Shown: positions 55,724-64,000 of the stretch, in pieces | Layout: every line of letters starts with the position of its first letter | How positions within the stretch are numbered: position 1 is the stretch's first letter | Assembly: GCF_038002605.1 (NCBI RefSeq) | Contig: NZ_JBBOCT010000001.1 | Coordinates: forward strand, 1,054,001 to 1,118,000 | Direction: 5' to 3' | Length of the DNA stretch: 64,000 nt | From: Bacillus sp. FSL K6-3431 | GTDB taxonomy: Bacteria; Bacillota; Bacilli; Bacillales; Bacillaceae_C | Notes under the pieces: generated by a model | Database searches by the model: none | Told to the model about the DNA's origin: nothing | The model's input: only the letters and a program-made list of their open reading frames with translations | Translations under genes and position numbers: made by a program

Positions 55724-56674
55724 TTATTTGTCGATTGTCTCAAAGTAATTCACAGTAGTTATTTTATCTTTTGATATTTGTGTTTTCAACTCTTCTATCC
55801 CATTAAACTTTTGTTCATCCCTTATTCTAATATGCCATTTCAACTCGATTTCTTCCCCATAAATGGATTGATCGAAATCAAGTATATGTACCTCTATCGA
55901 TAAGTCCGATTTATTTGGATCTTTAAAGGTTGGTTTATATCCAATATTGCAAACCCCGTCTTTCCAACTCCCGGCTACTAAAATGCGAACAGCGTAAACG
56001 CCTGTTTTTGGTATAATATAATCGTTATGCAATTGTATATTTGCCGTTGGAAATCCGATTGTTCTACCCCGCTTTTCGCCATGGATAACAGTTCCTCTTG
56101 TTGCATAAAAACGCCCCAATAATTTTTTTGCTTCTAGCATAGAGCCTTCACTTAATAGCTTCCTAATTGCAGTTGAACTAATTTTCTCTTGTTTTTCTTC
56201 CAATTTACCGACAGTAGTAACTTCAAACTTTCCATCTGCATGAACTAATAAAGTATCCATCGTGCCCTTCCCGTATTTCCCGTAAGAATAATCGAATCCG
56301 GCTACAGCATGTTGGATATTCAGTTTAGCAAGATAATCTTCGACAAATTCTTCAGGAGTTAAGTTGGAAAATGCCGAAGTAAAACGAACAATAAACAAAT
56401 AATCTACACCTAGATCAGCGATCAAATCAATCTTATTTTGTAAAGGGGTAATATATTGAATAGGCGTGTTTTCCTTTGCAAGGACAACTGATGGATGTGG
56501 ATCAAATGTCATTACAGCACTTTTCCAACCATTTGTCTTCGCAATTTCCTTAGCAATTCCGATCACCTTTTGATGACCTCTATGTACCCCATCGAAAAAA
56601 CCAAGAGCGATAGAGAGCGCTGGAAAATCTTCTTTGTTACATGTATGTGGGTGATGAATCATCATAACTTTCAT
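55724..56674 (-). CDS. ribF: Bifunctional riboflavin kinase/FAD synthetase
   Basis: 316 residues, called RibC in B. subtilis. The N-terminal nucleotidyltransferase domain has ALGFFDGVHRGHQKVI and MTFDPHPSVV; the C-terminal kinase has GRTIGFPTANIQL and TGVYAVRI. It converts riboflavin to FMN and FAD. AGGTGAC precedes the ATG. It lies between truB and rpsO in the usual order. Confidence 0.97.
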   Translation of the reverse strand: MKVMMIHHPHTCNKEDFPALSIALGFFDGVHRGHQKVIGIAKEIAKTNGWKSAVMTFDPHPSVVLAKENTPIQYITPLQNKIDLIADLGVDYLFIVRFTSAFSNLTPEEFVEDYLAKLNIQHAVAGFDYSYGKYGKGTMDTLLVHADGKFEVTTVGKLEEKQEKISSTAIRKLLSEGSMLEAKKLLGRFYATRGTVIHGEKRGRTIGFPTANIQLHNDYIIPKTGVYAVRILVAGSWKDGVCNIGYKPTFKDPNKSDLSIEVHILDFDQSIYGEEIELKWHIRIRDEQKFNGIEELKTQISKDKITTVNYFETIDK

Positions 56675-56707
56675 TGTTTGTCACCTAATTTCAAGCATAT
56701 TATTTCG

Positions 56708-57613
56708 TCAGTTAATTCTTAATACCTTAACCGGTTTTATTGCTAATTTATTTTCTGGATGAAGCTGATAAATAGCAATTACTTTGCCCTTATAAAACAT
56801 CGATACTTGACCATCAGGCCATATTTCAGGCTTATTTAGAACTGCACCATTTTTAACCTTTTCAGCTGTTTTATCGTCTATTTCCAAAACCGATAATTGT
56901 TCCAACCCTTTTTCTAACGGAAATATAATTTCATCTAATGTGTCTAATGTAATCATACTTTCCAATTGCTCAAATGTCACACAATCTTGCTCAGTAAATG
57001 CAGCAGATGCAACCCGCACTAATTTGGACATATGTGCCGGATATCCTAACTTTTCGCCCATCATTACTGCAAGTGTACGAATATATGTCCCTTTGCTGCA
57101 ACTTACTCGAAACTTAAATGATAAAAGACCATTTTCATGAGATTGTAGGTCTTCAAGAAGTTCGAGTTCATAAATGGATACTGTTCTTGCTGGCCTTTCA
57201 ATTTCTATGCCAGCCCGCGCATATTCATACAGCTTTTTCCCATTTACTTTAACCGCTGAAAACATAGGTGGGGTTTGTGTGATCTGACCTGTTAAAGAAT
57301 GAAGAACAGCACTAATCTCGTCTATCGATATAGGTTGGGAAATTCTTTTTTCCTCTACGATATCTCCAGAGGAATCCTCCGTCGTAGTGGAAAAACCTAT
57401 GGTAACTTCGCCTTCATAAACCTTCCCGGCTTCAGTAATATACTCCGCAATTTTAGTTGCCCTGCCAAGACAGATGGGCAACACACCTTCTACATCAGGA
57501 TCTAGTGTTCCCGTATGCCCTACTTTTTTCATTTTTAGCATCTTACGGATTTTAAACACACAATCATGTGAGGTGAGCCCTTTTGGTTTCCATAAAGGTA
57601 ATATTCCCTCCAT
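56708..57613 (-). CDS. truB: tRNA pseudouridine-55 synthase TruB
   Basis: 301 residues from MEGILPLWKPKGLTSHD. The ATG at 57613 is chosen for AAAGGAGG upstream. It isomerises U55 in the tRNA T-loop. The catalytic Asp is in KVGHTGTLDPDVEGVLP; YEGEVTIGFSTTTEDSSG and SCSKGTYIRTLAVMMGEKLG are family motifs. The C-terminal part may be a PUA-like domain. Confidence 0.97.
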   Translation of the reverse strand: MEGILPLWKPKGLTSHDCVFKIRKMLKMKKVGHTGTLDPDVEGVLPICLGRATKIAEYITEAGKVYEGEVTIGFSTTTEDSSGDIVEEKRISQPISIDEISAVLHSLTGQITQTPPMFSAVKVNGKKLYEYARAGIEIERPARTVSIYELELLEDLQSHENGLLSFKFRVSCSKGTYIRTLAVMMGEKLGYPAHMSKLVRVASAAFTEQDCVTFEQLESMITLDTLDEIIFPLEKGLEQLSVLEIDDKTAEKVKNGAVLNKPEIWPDGQVSMFYKGKVIAIYQLHPENKLAIKPVKVLRIN

Positions 57614-57722
57614 TAGTCTTCCTCCTTTCCAGTCCCTCTGTGAGTTTTTCGCCAATAGAGGATGTTAAATAGTCACCAAATGATAATTGGCGAATTTCTG
57701 CATGCTCGGTATAGATATAATC

Positions 57723-57750
57723 AGAAAAAAAGATAGACTTTACGTCTATC
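57723..57750 (-). terminator. Intrinsic terminator of rbfA
   Basis: GATAGAC (57732-57738) and GTCTATC (57744-57750) arms, then TTTTTTTCTG on the minus strand. Confidence 0.85.
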
Positions 57751-57765
57751 CATTTTTCCTTTGCA

Positions 57766-58107
57766 TTAGTCTTCCTTAATTTGTTTAAGTAATGTTTCAA
57801 TTTTATTACCATACGCAATTGATTCATCAAACTCAAAACTAATTTCAGGCGTTTTACGCAATCGAATTCTTTGGCCAATTTCCGCTCTGATAAATCCTGT
57901 TGCCGTAGCAAGACCTTTTAGTGTATCTTCCTTCTGTTCATCATCTCCGAGAACAGAAATGTATATCGTAGCCTGTTGAAGATCTCCTGTTACTTTTACA
58001 TCCGTAACAGTGACAAAGCCGATTCTAGGATCTTTGATTTTTCGGCTAATGATTTCACCGAGCTCTTTTTTCATTTGTTCGCCCACACGATTAGCACGCA
58101 AACTCAT
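57766..58107 (-). CDS. rbfA: Ribosome-binding factor A
   Basis: 113 residues from [20 protein letters not shown]. The ATG at 58107 is chosen for GAGAGGTG upstream. It assists 30S maturation near the 5' end of 16S rRNA. The KH-like fold shows [19 protein letters not shown] and [20 protein letters not shown]. Confidence 0.97.
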   Translation of the reverse strand: MSLRANRVGEQMKKELGEIISRKIKDPRIGFVTVTDVKVTGDLQQATIYISVLGDDEQKEDTLKGLATATGFIRAEIGQRIRLRKTPEISFEFDESIAYGNKIETLLKQIKED

Positions 58108-58122
58108 TTCAAACACCTCTCA

Positions 58123-58401
58123 TTACAGCCACTCAAATATCGTAGAAGTTCTTTCCCATTCTGGAAAAGAATCAAGAAATTTGATGGCATGATCAAGTTC
58201 ACGCTCAGTCACTTGCTGAGAAGAAGATACAGTCACTATGGCAATCTTTGTAAGTTGCCATAGGTTCTGATGATCTATTTCAGAAATGGAAACATTGAAC
58301 TTTTGTTTCACTCTTGTTATGACTCGCTGAAGAACAGCACGTTTTTCTTTCAATGATTGTGAAGTGTAAATTTTATATTCACATTCACAATAGCCTATCA
58401 T
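58123..58401 (-). CDS. ylxP: YlxP family protein (DUF503)
   Basis: 92 residues: small ferredoxin-like fold with [20 protein letters not shown] and [20 protein letters not shown]. It lies between infB and rbfA as in B. subtilis and overlaps the infB stop (ATGA). It has been linked to ribosome assembly by its location; function not firmly known to me. Confidence 0.92.
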   Translation of the reverse strand: MIGYCECEYKIYTSQSLKEKRAVLQRVITRVKQKFNVSISEIDHQNLWQLTKIAIVTVSSSQQVTERELDHAIKFLDSFPEWERTSTIFEWL

Positions 58402-60650
58402 TTCCGTTCAATTTCTTCCATTACATATGCTTCGATGATGTCTCCATCCTTCACATCATTAAAGTTTTTAATTGTAATACCGCATTCATAGCCTTGATTT
58501 ACTTCTTTTACATCGTCTTTAAAACGTTTTAGATCATCTATTACACCTTCAAAAATAACAATACCGTCTCTAATTAAACGAATACCACTATCGCGGGTGA
58601 TTTTGCCGTCGATTACGTAAGATCCTGCAATCGTACCAATTTTTGATACTTTGAAAGTTGTTCTTACTTCAGCCTGTCCGATGATTTTCTCTTCAAATTC
58701 TGGATCAAGCATACCTTTCATCGCCGCTTCGATTTCTTCGATCGCCTTATAAATAACACGGTGCAAACGAATTTCTACATTTTCTGTATCAGCGACCCGT
58801 TTGGCATTTACATCTGGGCGAACATTAAAACCAATCATAATAGCATTAGACGCAGCAGCTAAAGTTACATCTGATTCGTTAATTGCTCCAACGGCAGTAT
58901 GAATGATTTTGATGTTTACACCTTCTACATCAATTTGTCTAAGAGCCGCAGCTAACGCCTCTGCTGATCCCTGTGTATCTGCTTTAACGATAACATATAA
59001 ATCCTTCATTTCACCTTGTTTCATTTGGTCAAATAAAGTATCTAAGCTAACACGCGAGCTTTCATTACGAGATGCTTGAATTGATTCTTGTGCTCGAATG
59101 TCACCAATATGTCTAGCTGTCTTTTCGTCTTTAAATACGACAAATCTGTCTCCCGCTTGTGGAACATCACTTAATCCAGTAATTTCAACAGGTGTAGATG
59201 GTGTAGCTTCTTTTACACGTCTACCAACATCATTAACCATTGCACGAACACGTCCATAAGTTGCTCCTACTACGATCGGATCACCAATTTTTAATGTTCC
59301 ATTTTGAACTAATAATGTAGCAACTGATCCTCTTCCTTTATCCAATTGCGCTTCGATAACTGTTCCAATTGCATTTCGATTAGGATTCGCTTTAAATTCC
59401 TCTACTTCGCTTACTAGTAAAATCATTTCAAGCAAGCTGTCAATTCCTTCACCTTTTAAAGCAGATATAGGAACAAATATAGTATCCCCACCCCAAGCTT
59501 CAGATACTAACCCATGTTCTGTCAGTTCCTGCATTACTCGATCAGGATTTGCGGTTGGTTTATCCATTTTATTAACGGCAACAATGATTGGAACTTCTGC
59601 TGCTTTGGCATGGTTAATAGCTTCAATTGTTTGAGGCATTACCCCATCATCCGCTGCAACTACGAGAATGGTAATATCTGTTACTTTAGCTCCACGAGCA
59701 CGCATTGTTGTAAACGCAGCATGACCTGGTGTATCTAAAAATGTGATATTCTTCCCATTTGAATCAATTTGATATGCACCGATATGTTGCGTTATCCCAC
59801 CAGCTTCACCAGCTGTTACTTTTGTATTACGTAATGAATCAAGTAAAGTTGTTTTACCATGGTCAACATGCCCCATAATAGTGACTACAGCAGGACGCTC
59901 TATTAAGCTTTCCTCATCGTCCTCAGTAAAATACACTTCAAGATCTGTCTCATCAATTTGAACTTCTTCTTCTACAGCCACACCATACTCAGTACAAATT
60001 AACTCAATTGAATCATGATCTAAATCTTGGTTAATTGTTGCAATGACTCCAAGTAAAAATAATTTTTTAATTAATTCAGATGGTTCCCGATGAAGTTTTT
60101 TCGCTAATTCTCCGACAGTTAATGATACAGTGAAAGTAATTTTCTCAGGAAGCTCTTTTTGTTTTTGTGGAGCAGGCTGATGCTGTTGCGGTTTCTGTCT
60201 TTGTTTGATGTTTTTATTCGTATTGCCTCTACGTTGTTTATTAAATCCTTTATTACCGGGTTTTTGTTGTGTTGGTTTGGTTTGTTTTTGATTTGATGTA
60301 CTATTCTTCATATTAGTTTTAGTTTGCCCCATCTCATTATTACGCCCACTCGCTTGTTGATTCGCAGATGTTTGTGTTTGTGGTTTATCATTTCTGCGTT
60401 GCGGAGACGTTTGTTGGTTTTGTTTCTGATTAGTCTGTGGTCTTTGTTTGTGCTGCATGTTTTCTTGCACTGGCTTACTGTTGCCCGAAGCATTCCCTTT
60501 AAATAAAGCATCAAGCTTCCCAGCAACCTCCCCATCAATTGTAGACATATGATTGGAGACTTCGATATTCATACTGTTTAATTTCTCAATTACAGTTTTA
60601 CTTGAAGTGTTTTGTTTCTTAGCATATTCATATACGCGTAATTTACTCAT
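58398..60650 (-). CDS. infB: Translation initiation factor IF-2
   Basis: 750 residues. The N-terminal IF2_N motif ([20 protein letters not shown]) is followed by a long Gln/Asn/Lys-rich, low-complexity linker (about residues 55-165) that differs between species. The GTPase has GHVDHGKTT (G1), DTPGHAAF (G3) and VNKMD (G4). C-terminal beta-barrel domains bind fMet-tRNA. GGGGGTGA precedes the ATG. A GTP-driven factor bringing initiator tRNA to the ribosome. Confidence 0.98.
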   Translation of the reverse strand: MSKLRVYEYAKKQNTSSKTVIEKLNSMNIEVSNHMSTIDGEVAGKLDALFKGNASGNSKPVQENMQHKQRPQTNQKQNQQTSPQRRNDKPQTQTSANQQASGRNNEMGQTKTNMKNSTSNQKQTKPTQQKPGNKGFNKQRRGNTNKNIKQRQKPQQHQPAPQKQKELPEKITFTVSLTVGELAKKLHREPSELIKKLFLLGVIATINQDLDHDSIELICTEYGVAVEEEVQIDETDLEVYFTEDDEESLIERPAVVTIMGHVDHGKTTLLDSLRNTKVTAGEAGGITQHIGAYQIDSNGKNITFLDTPGHAAFTTMRARGAKVTDITILVVAADDGVMPQTIEAINHAKAAEVPIIVAVNKMDKPTANPDRVMQELTEHGLVSEAWGGDTIFVPISALKGEGIDSLLEMILLVSEVEEFKANPNRNAIGTVIEAQLDKGRGSVATLLVQNGTLKIGDPIVVGATYGRVRAMVNDVGRRVKEATPSTPVEITGLSDVPQAGDRFVVFKDEKTARHIGDIRAQESIQASRNESSRVSLDTLFDQMKQGEMKDLYVIVKADTQGSAEALAAALRQIDVEGVNIKIIHTAVGAINESDVTLAAASNAIMIGFNVRPDVNAKRVADTENVEIRLHRVIYKAIEEIEAAMKGMLDPEFEEKIIGQAEVRTTFKVSKIGTIAGSYVIDGKITRDSGIRLIRDGIVIFEGVIDDLKRFKDDVKEVNQGYECGITIKNFNDVKDGDIIEAYVMEEIERK

Positions 60651-60665
60651 ATGGTCACCCCCGTT

Positions 60666-60992
60666 TTATTCATCGAGCATTGAAGCCATTTTCTTGGCAA
60701 AACCTTCATCTGTGAGCGCTACTACTACTCTGGCTTCCTTCCCAATCGCATGGCCAAGTTGTTCTCGCGATTCAACATATAGATAAGGGACGTTATAGAA
60801 ATTGCATTTATCTTGTAATTTTTTTGTTGTATTAGAAGAAGCATCTTTAGAGATAATAACAAGCTTAGCTCTTGATTGTTGGATCTCTTTGACCACTAAT
60901 TCTTCACCCGAAACCGTTTTTCTTGCCCGAGTTGCCAACCCTAGCAATGACATCCATTTTTCTTTTTTTATACTATTAATTTTTACCACCAT
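60666..60992 (-). CDS. ylxQ: YlxQ, L7Ae-type ribosomal/RNA-binding protein
   Basis: 108 residues as read. [39 protein letters not shown] and [20 protein letters not shown] mark the L7Ae/L30e family, which binds kink-turn RNA. The start is uncertain: ATG 60992 overlaps the end of ylxR, while ATG 60953 would begin just before the conserved part. Cotranscribed with nusA and infB. Confidence 0.88.
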   Translation of the reverse strand: MVVKINSIKKEKWMSLLGLATRARKTVSGEELVVKEIQQSRAKLVIISKDASSNTTKKLQDKCNFYNVPYLYVESREQLGHAIGKEARVVVALTDEGFAKKMASMLDE

Positions 60993-61251
60993 CTATGATC
61001 GCCAAGAGCTCTTCATATACTGATTTATCAACTTGAGCATGTAATTGACTTGCTAGTACATTCTTCTTTTGTGCAGTCAGAACTGCCTCGCGATCTTTCG
61101 AGATATAAGCGCCCCTACCAGATTTTTTCCCAGTGGGATCAACGGAAACATCGCCTTCTTTTGAGCGTACAATCCTAATCATTTCTTTTTTTGGTTTCAT
61201 TTCTCCCGTTGCCAAACATTTACGCAAAGGAATTTTCTTTTGTACTGCCAT
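60976..61251 (-). CDS. ylxR: YlxR (DUF448) RNA-binding protein
   Basis: 91 residues: [40 protein letters not shown] and [13 protein letters not shown]. Small basic protein always found between nusA and ylxQ/infB; reported as a nucleoid/RNA-associated regulator (RnpM) that binds RNase P in B. subtilis. GAGGTGAGG precedes the ATG. Confidence 0.92.
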   Translation of the reverse strand: MAVQKKIPLRKCLATGEMKPKKEMIRIVRSKEGDVSVDPTGKKSGRGAYISKDREAVLTAQKKNVLASQLHAQVDKSVYEELLAIIDGGKN

Positions 61252-61263
61252 TATACCTCACCT

Positions 61264-62391
61264 CTATTCGATTCTTTCATCCGTTAAATCGAAAGGTTCT
61301 TCATCTTCATCCTCAAAAAGGAGGATATTAGCGTCTTCGCGTGGATAAATATTAGCTTCACGAGCATCTGTTTCACTTTTGATATCAATTTTCCAACCAG
61401 TTAATTTCGCTGCAAGTCGAGCATTTTGGCCTCGTTTACCAATAGCTAGTGATAATTGATAGTCAGGTACTATTACTGTCGTTGCTTTATCTTCCTCATG
61501 TACTATTACATCTAGTACCTTAGATGGACTTAGCGCATTAGCGACAAATATGACTGGGTCTTGAGACCATTCAACTATATCAACCTTTTCACCTTTTAGC
61601 TCATTTACAATTGCTTGTACACGTGCGCCTCTTGGGCCTACGCATGATCCTACTGGGTCTACTTCGGCATTATCCGTACTTACAGAGATTTTCGAGCGAT
61701 CTCCGGCTTCGCGAGCTACAGAATTTATTTCAACTGTGCCATCATAGATCTCAGGCACCTCTACTTCAAATAGTCTTTTCAGTAGTCCAGGATGTGTACG
61801 GGAAACGTAAATCTGTGGACCTTTTGTTGTCTTTTCAACTTTAGTAATATAAACTTTAATGCGGTCATGCGGTTTATACGTTTCATTTGGCATTTGTTCA
61901 CTTTGAGGTAGTAGTGCTTCAATCTTTCCAAGACTCACATATATGAATCGTGGATCTTGCCGCTGCACTATCCCAGTCATAATATCGTCTTCACGATCTA
62001 CGAACTCAGAATAAATAATGCCCCGCTCTGCTTCTCTTACACGTTGAGTAACAACTTGCTTAGCCGTTTGCGCTGCGATTCTGCCAAAGTCTTTTGGAGT
62101 TACTTCTAATTCTACAATATCACTTGGTTCATAAGCCGGATTAATTTTTCTAGCTTCATCTAATGATATTTCTAATCTTGAGTCAAAAACCTCATCAACG
62201 ATTTCTTTACGTGCGAATACTCTCATCGTCCCAGTGTTCAAATTTAAATCGACACGAACATTCTGGGCTTGATTAAAGTTCCGTTTATAGGCCGATACAA
62301 GCGCAGCTTCTATCGCTTCTATTAATACATCACGCGAAATACCTTTTTCCTTTTCCAATATAATCAGAGCATCTAATAATTCTGAGCTCAT
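61264..62391 (-). CDS. nusA: Transcription factor NusA
   Basis: 375 residues, the short Gram-positive form without C-terminal acidic repeats. N-terminal RNA-polymerase-binding domain (to about 125), S1 domain (about 135-200), two KH domains ([20 protein letters not shown] and [20 protein letters not shown]) and an acidic tail ([13 protein letters not shown]). It modulates pausing and termination. Confidence 0.98.
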   Translation of the reverse strand: MSSELLDALIILEKEKGISRDVLIEAIEAALVSAYKRNFNQAQNVRVDLNLNTGTMRVFARKEIVDEVFDSRLEISLDEARKINPAYEPSDIVELEVTPKDFGRIAAQTAKQVVTQRVREAERGIIYSEFVDREDDIMTGIVQRQDPRFIYVSLGKIEALLPQSEQMPNETYKPHDRIKVYITKVEKTTKGPQIYVSRTHPGLLKRLFEVEVPEIYDGTVEINSVAREAGDRSKISVSTDNAEVDPVGSCVGPRGARVQAIVNELKGEKVDIVEWSQDPVIFVANALSPSKVLDVIVHEEDKATTVIVPDYQLSLAIGKRGQNARLAAKLTGWKIDIKSETDAREANIYPREDANILLFEDEDEEPFDLTDERIE

Positions 62392-62454
62392 GACAATGTC
62401 ATCCCCTTTAGGCCCATAGGGCGTGGCAAATTCAGCCTACGCCCCAGTGTTAAT

Positions 62455-62922
62455 TTAAAAAATTATTGCTAATCTGGCTTTTGCTACTTTATCAAATGGA
62501 ATTTCTACTGTCATTGTTCGTGTTTTGATTTTGACTTCTATTATAAGGATTCCTTCGTTATAAGATATAAGCCTACCTTCAAACACTTTTTCTCCGTCAA
62601 TAGGTTCGTACGTTTTAATATTCACATTTTTATCGATAGCTTTCAAAAAGTCTGCTTCTTTTTTTAATGGGCGTTCTGCCCCAGGAGACGAAACTTCAAG
62701 AAAATAGTTATGTGGAATTGGATCCAATTCATCTAGTTGTTCACTGAGACGTTCGCTAACAATACCACATTCCTCAATATCGACGCCATTCTCTTTGTCA
62801 ATAAACAAACGGAGAAACCAATTCTTCCCCTCTTTTACATACTCAATATCAACTAATTCGAGATTCAAATCCTCTAATATAGGGATTGTAAGTTCTTCTA
62901 CAATACTCGTTACTTTACTCAT
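62455..62922 (-). CDS. rimP: Ribosome maturation factor RimP
   Basis: 155 residues: [40 protein letters not shown] and [20 protein letters not shown]. Needed for 30S maturation. GGAGG precedes the ATG. First gene of the nusA-infB operon. Confidence 0.97.
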   Translation of the reverse strand: MSKVTSIVEELTIPILEDLNLELVDIEYVKEGKNWFLRLFIDKENGVDIEECGIVSERLSEQLDELDPIPHNYFLEVSSPGAERPLKKEADFLKAIDKNVNIKTYEPIDGEKVFEGRLISYNEGILIIEVKIKTRTMTVEIPFDKVAKARLAIIF

Positions 62923-62984
62923 AATAACCTCCAGGATAAGAGTTTCAACGGTTTAATATACCAGATTATCCGCAACAATACGAA

Positions 62985-63009
62985 AGAGTGGGGGGCGCCC
63001 ACTCTTTTG
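62985..63009 (-). terminator. Hairpin between polC and rimP
   Basis: Perfect ten-base arms AAAGAGTGGG (62985-62994) and CCCACTCTTT (63000-63009). T runs are short on both strands, so termination may be partial. Confidence 0.65.
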
Positions 63010-63076
63010 TCAACAGAGAGTTATTCACAGTATTTCCATTAAAAATATACCATAACCACTATTCTTTTGCAAACCA

Positions 63077-63480
63077 TCAAAAGCGTAAGTTGCTTGCCCA
63101 GGGGCGACAAGCATAAGATGAGCGTTGACAGGAGGCGGACTTTGCCTCCAGTCAACGATTGGCTTATGAGCCCCTAGCACCTGAAGCTCGACGAGTCAAA
63201 AGCGTACAGTGCTTACGATGGAAGAACTGCTAACATCTTGCGGGCCTCCGAACAAGCACAGATGTTATGGATAGTGGCGGACTGTGGACGAAGCAGAACG
63301 ACTTGTGACCTCAAAAGGTATGCACTGAAGCTAGAATAGGATCAAAAGCGTAAGCGCCTGTTGTGGAAGAACGGGTAATTCATTTCTACCATGTTCTGTG
63401 GCAACCTCGCCCATACCCGATCATGACCCCGTGGACTTCGAATTCAATCGTAATCAACTCATGGCCTTGAACCCGAATCA
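63077..63480. repeat. Hairpin repeat block between polC and rimP
   Basis: Fills the 480-base gap with no gene. Three unit heads AAAAGCGTA occur at about 63079, 63199 and 63343, each followed by related sequence (the second and third share TGGAAGAAC). Unit one folds into a long stem at 63100-63175: AGGGGC/GCCCCT, CATAAG/CTTATG, CGTTGAC/GTCAACG and GGAGGC/GCCTCC around a 7-base loop. Unit two has AACATCT/AGATGTT. G+C is higher than in surrounding spacers. From memory, similar intergenic elements occur in other Bacillaceae. Confidence 0.75.
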
Positions 63481-63492
63481 ATCATATAACTA

Positions 63493-64000
63493 TTAAAACA
63501 ATGATAATTGATTTTGATCTGGTAGTGATTCTAAACATCCGTGATTATCAAGGTACTCTATGATTGTTTTCGATACCTTACCGCGTTGCTGTAAATCCTC
63601 TTTTGAAAGGAATTCTCCATCTTTTCGGGAATTTACAATATTCAAAGCAGCATTTGTTCCAAGTCCTGGGATTGCATTAAATGGTGGTATAAGTGTGTTA
63701 CCATCAATAATAAACTCCGTTGCACTTGATCGATATAGATCAACCCGTTGAAATTGATAATTTCTTTCACACATTTCTAACGCTATTTCTAAAACTGTCA
63801 TTACATTCTTTTCTTTTGTCGATGCTTCAAGACCCTTTGCGTTGATTTCTTGAAGACGGGCCCGAATCGTTTCTGACCCTCGCACCATCGCATCTAAATC
63901 GAAGTCATTCGCGCGTACTGTAAAATATGCAGCGTAATATAGTAGAGGATGATGGACTTTGAAATAGGCAATACGAACAGCCATTAACACATATGCTGCC
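63493..64000 (-). CDS. polC: DNA polymerase III PolC, C-terminal part
   Basis: The last 169 codons of the Gram-positive replicative polymerase; the frame is open to the window edge. [51 protein letters not shown] and the end NQLSLF match PolC. The final QLSLF is the beta-clamp binding motif usual at the PolC C-terminus. Confidence 0.97.
   Translation of the reverse strand, partial: AAYVLMAVRIAYFKVHHPLLYYAAYFTVRANDFDLDAMVRGSETIRARLQEINAKGLEASTKEKNVMTVLEIALEMCERNYQFQRVDLYRSSATEFIIDGNTLIPPFNAIPGLGTNAALNIVNSRKDGEFLSKEDLQQRGKVSKTIIEYLDNHGCLESLPDQNQLSLF

Noticed and set aside
1-64000. tRNA or rRNA genes
   Set aside because: No cloverleaf with TTCRANY-type loop or rRNA-like sequence was recognised by eye; a dedicated scan could still find a degenerate one.

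Overview
This window looks like chromosomal DNA of a spore-forming, low-GC member of the Bacillaceae. The Oceanobacillus/Virgibacillus group is my best guess, inferred from protein resemblance only. Almost all genes lie on the minus strand. Read in that direction, the order matches the well-known Bacillus subtilis block: polC (3' end), rimP-nusA-ylxR-ylxQ-infB-ylxP-rbfA-truB-ribF-rpsO-pnp-ylxY-mlpA-ymxH-spoVFA/B-asd-dapG-dapA-rnjB-tepA-ylzJ-spoIIIE-nupNOPQ-ymfF-ymfH-ymfI-ymfJ-ymfK-rodZ-pgsA-cinA-recA-rny-ymdB-spoVS-miaB-ricA-cotE-mutS-mutL and miaA. The spore genes (spoVS, cotE, spoIIIE, spoVFA/B, ymxH) show that it is an endospore former.

The conserved core runs from about 12.7 kb to 64 kb. 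It covers translation and transcription (rimP to rbfA), RNA decay (pnp, rnjB, rny), the lysine/dipicolinate branch (asd, dapG, dapA, spoVFA/B), a BMP-type nucleoside ABC transporter (nupNOPQ), SOS and mismatch repair (recA, mutS, mutL), and tRNA modification (miaB, miaA). Many of these genes are separated by clear intrinsic terminators. recA has a sigma-A promoter with a LexA box, and spoVS has a good sigma-H-like promoter. One IS3-family element (about 1.5 kb, orfB frameshifted) sits between ricA and cotE.

The accessory part is the 11.8 kb between miaA (ends at 935) and mutL (starts at 12743). It is a graveyard of mobile DNA plus a few intact genes. It holds an SOS-controlled WYL-like/UvrX/YolD cassette with two LexA boxes, an orphan membrane-anchored protein, a low-molecular-weight phosphatase-like protein with an altered P-loop, two decayed endolysin C-termini, a 33-residue zinc-knuckle gene, a frameshifted beta-helix gene joined to a truncated IS21 istA, an AraC-regulator/methyltransferase pair, an IS21-type terminal repeat array, and a phage remnant (recU with a nonsense mutation, small phage genes, a broken integrase).

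No CRISPR array, rRNA or tRNA was recognised, and I found no complete new defence or biosynthetic system. The least explained signals are RNA or DNA structure: two similar promoter-short transcript-terminator units (3.7 and 5.4 kb), a folded stretch behind spoVS, a two-hairpin repeat with compensatory changes before nupQ, a 76-nt hairpin repeat between polC and rimP, and a long hairpin in the pnp leader.
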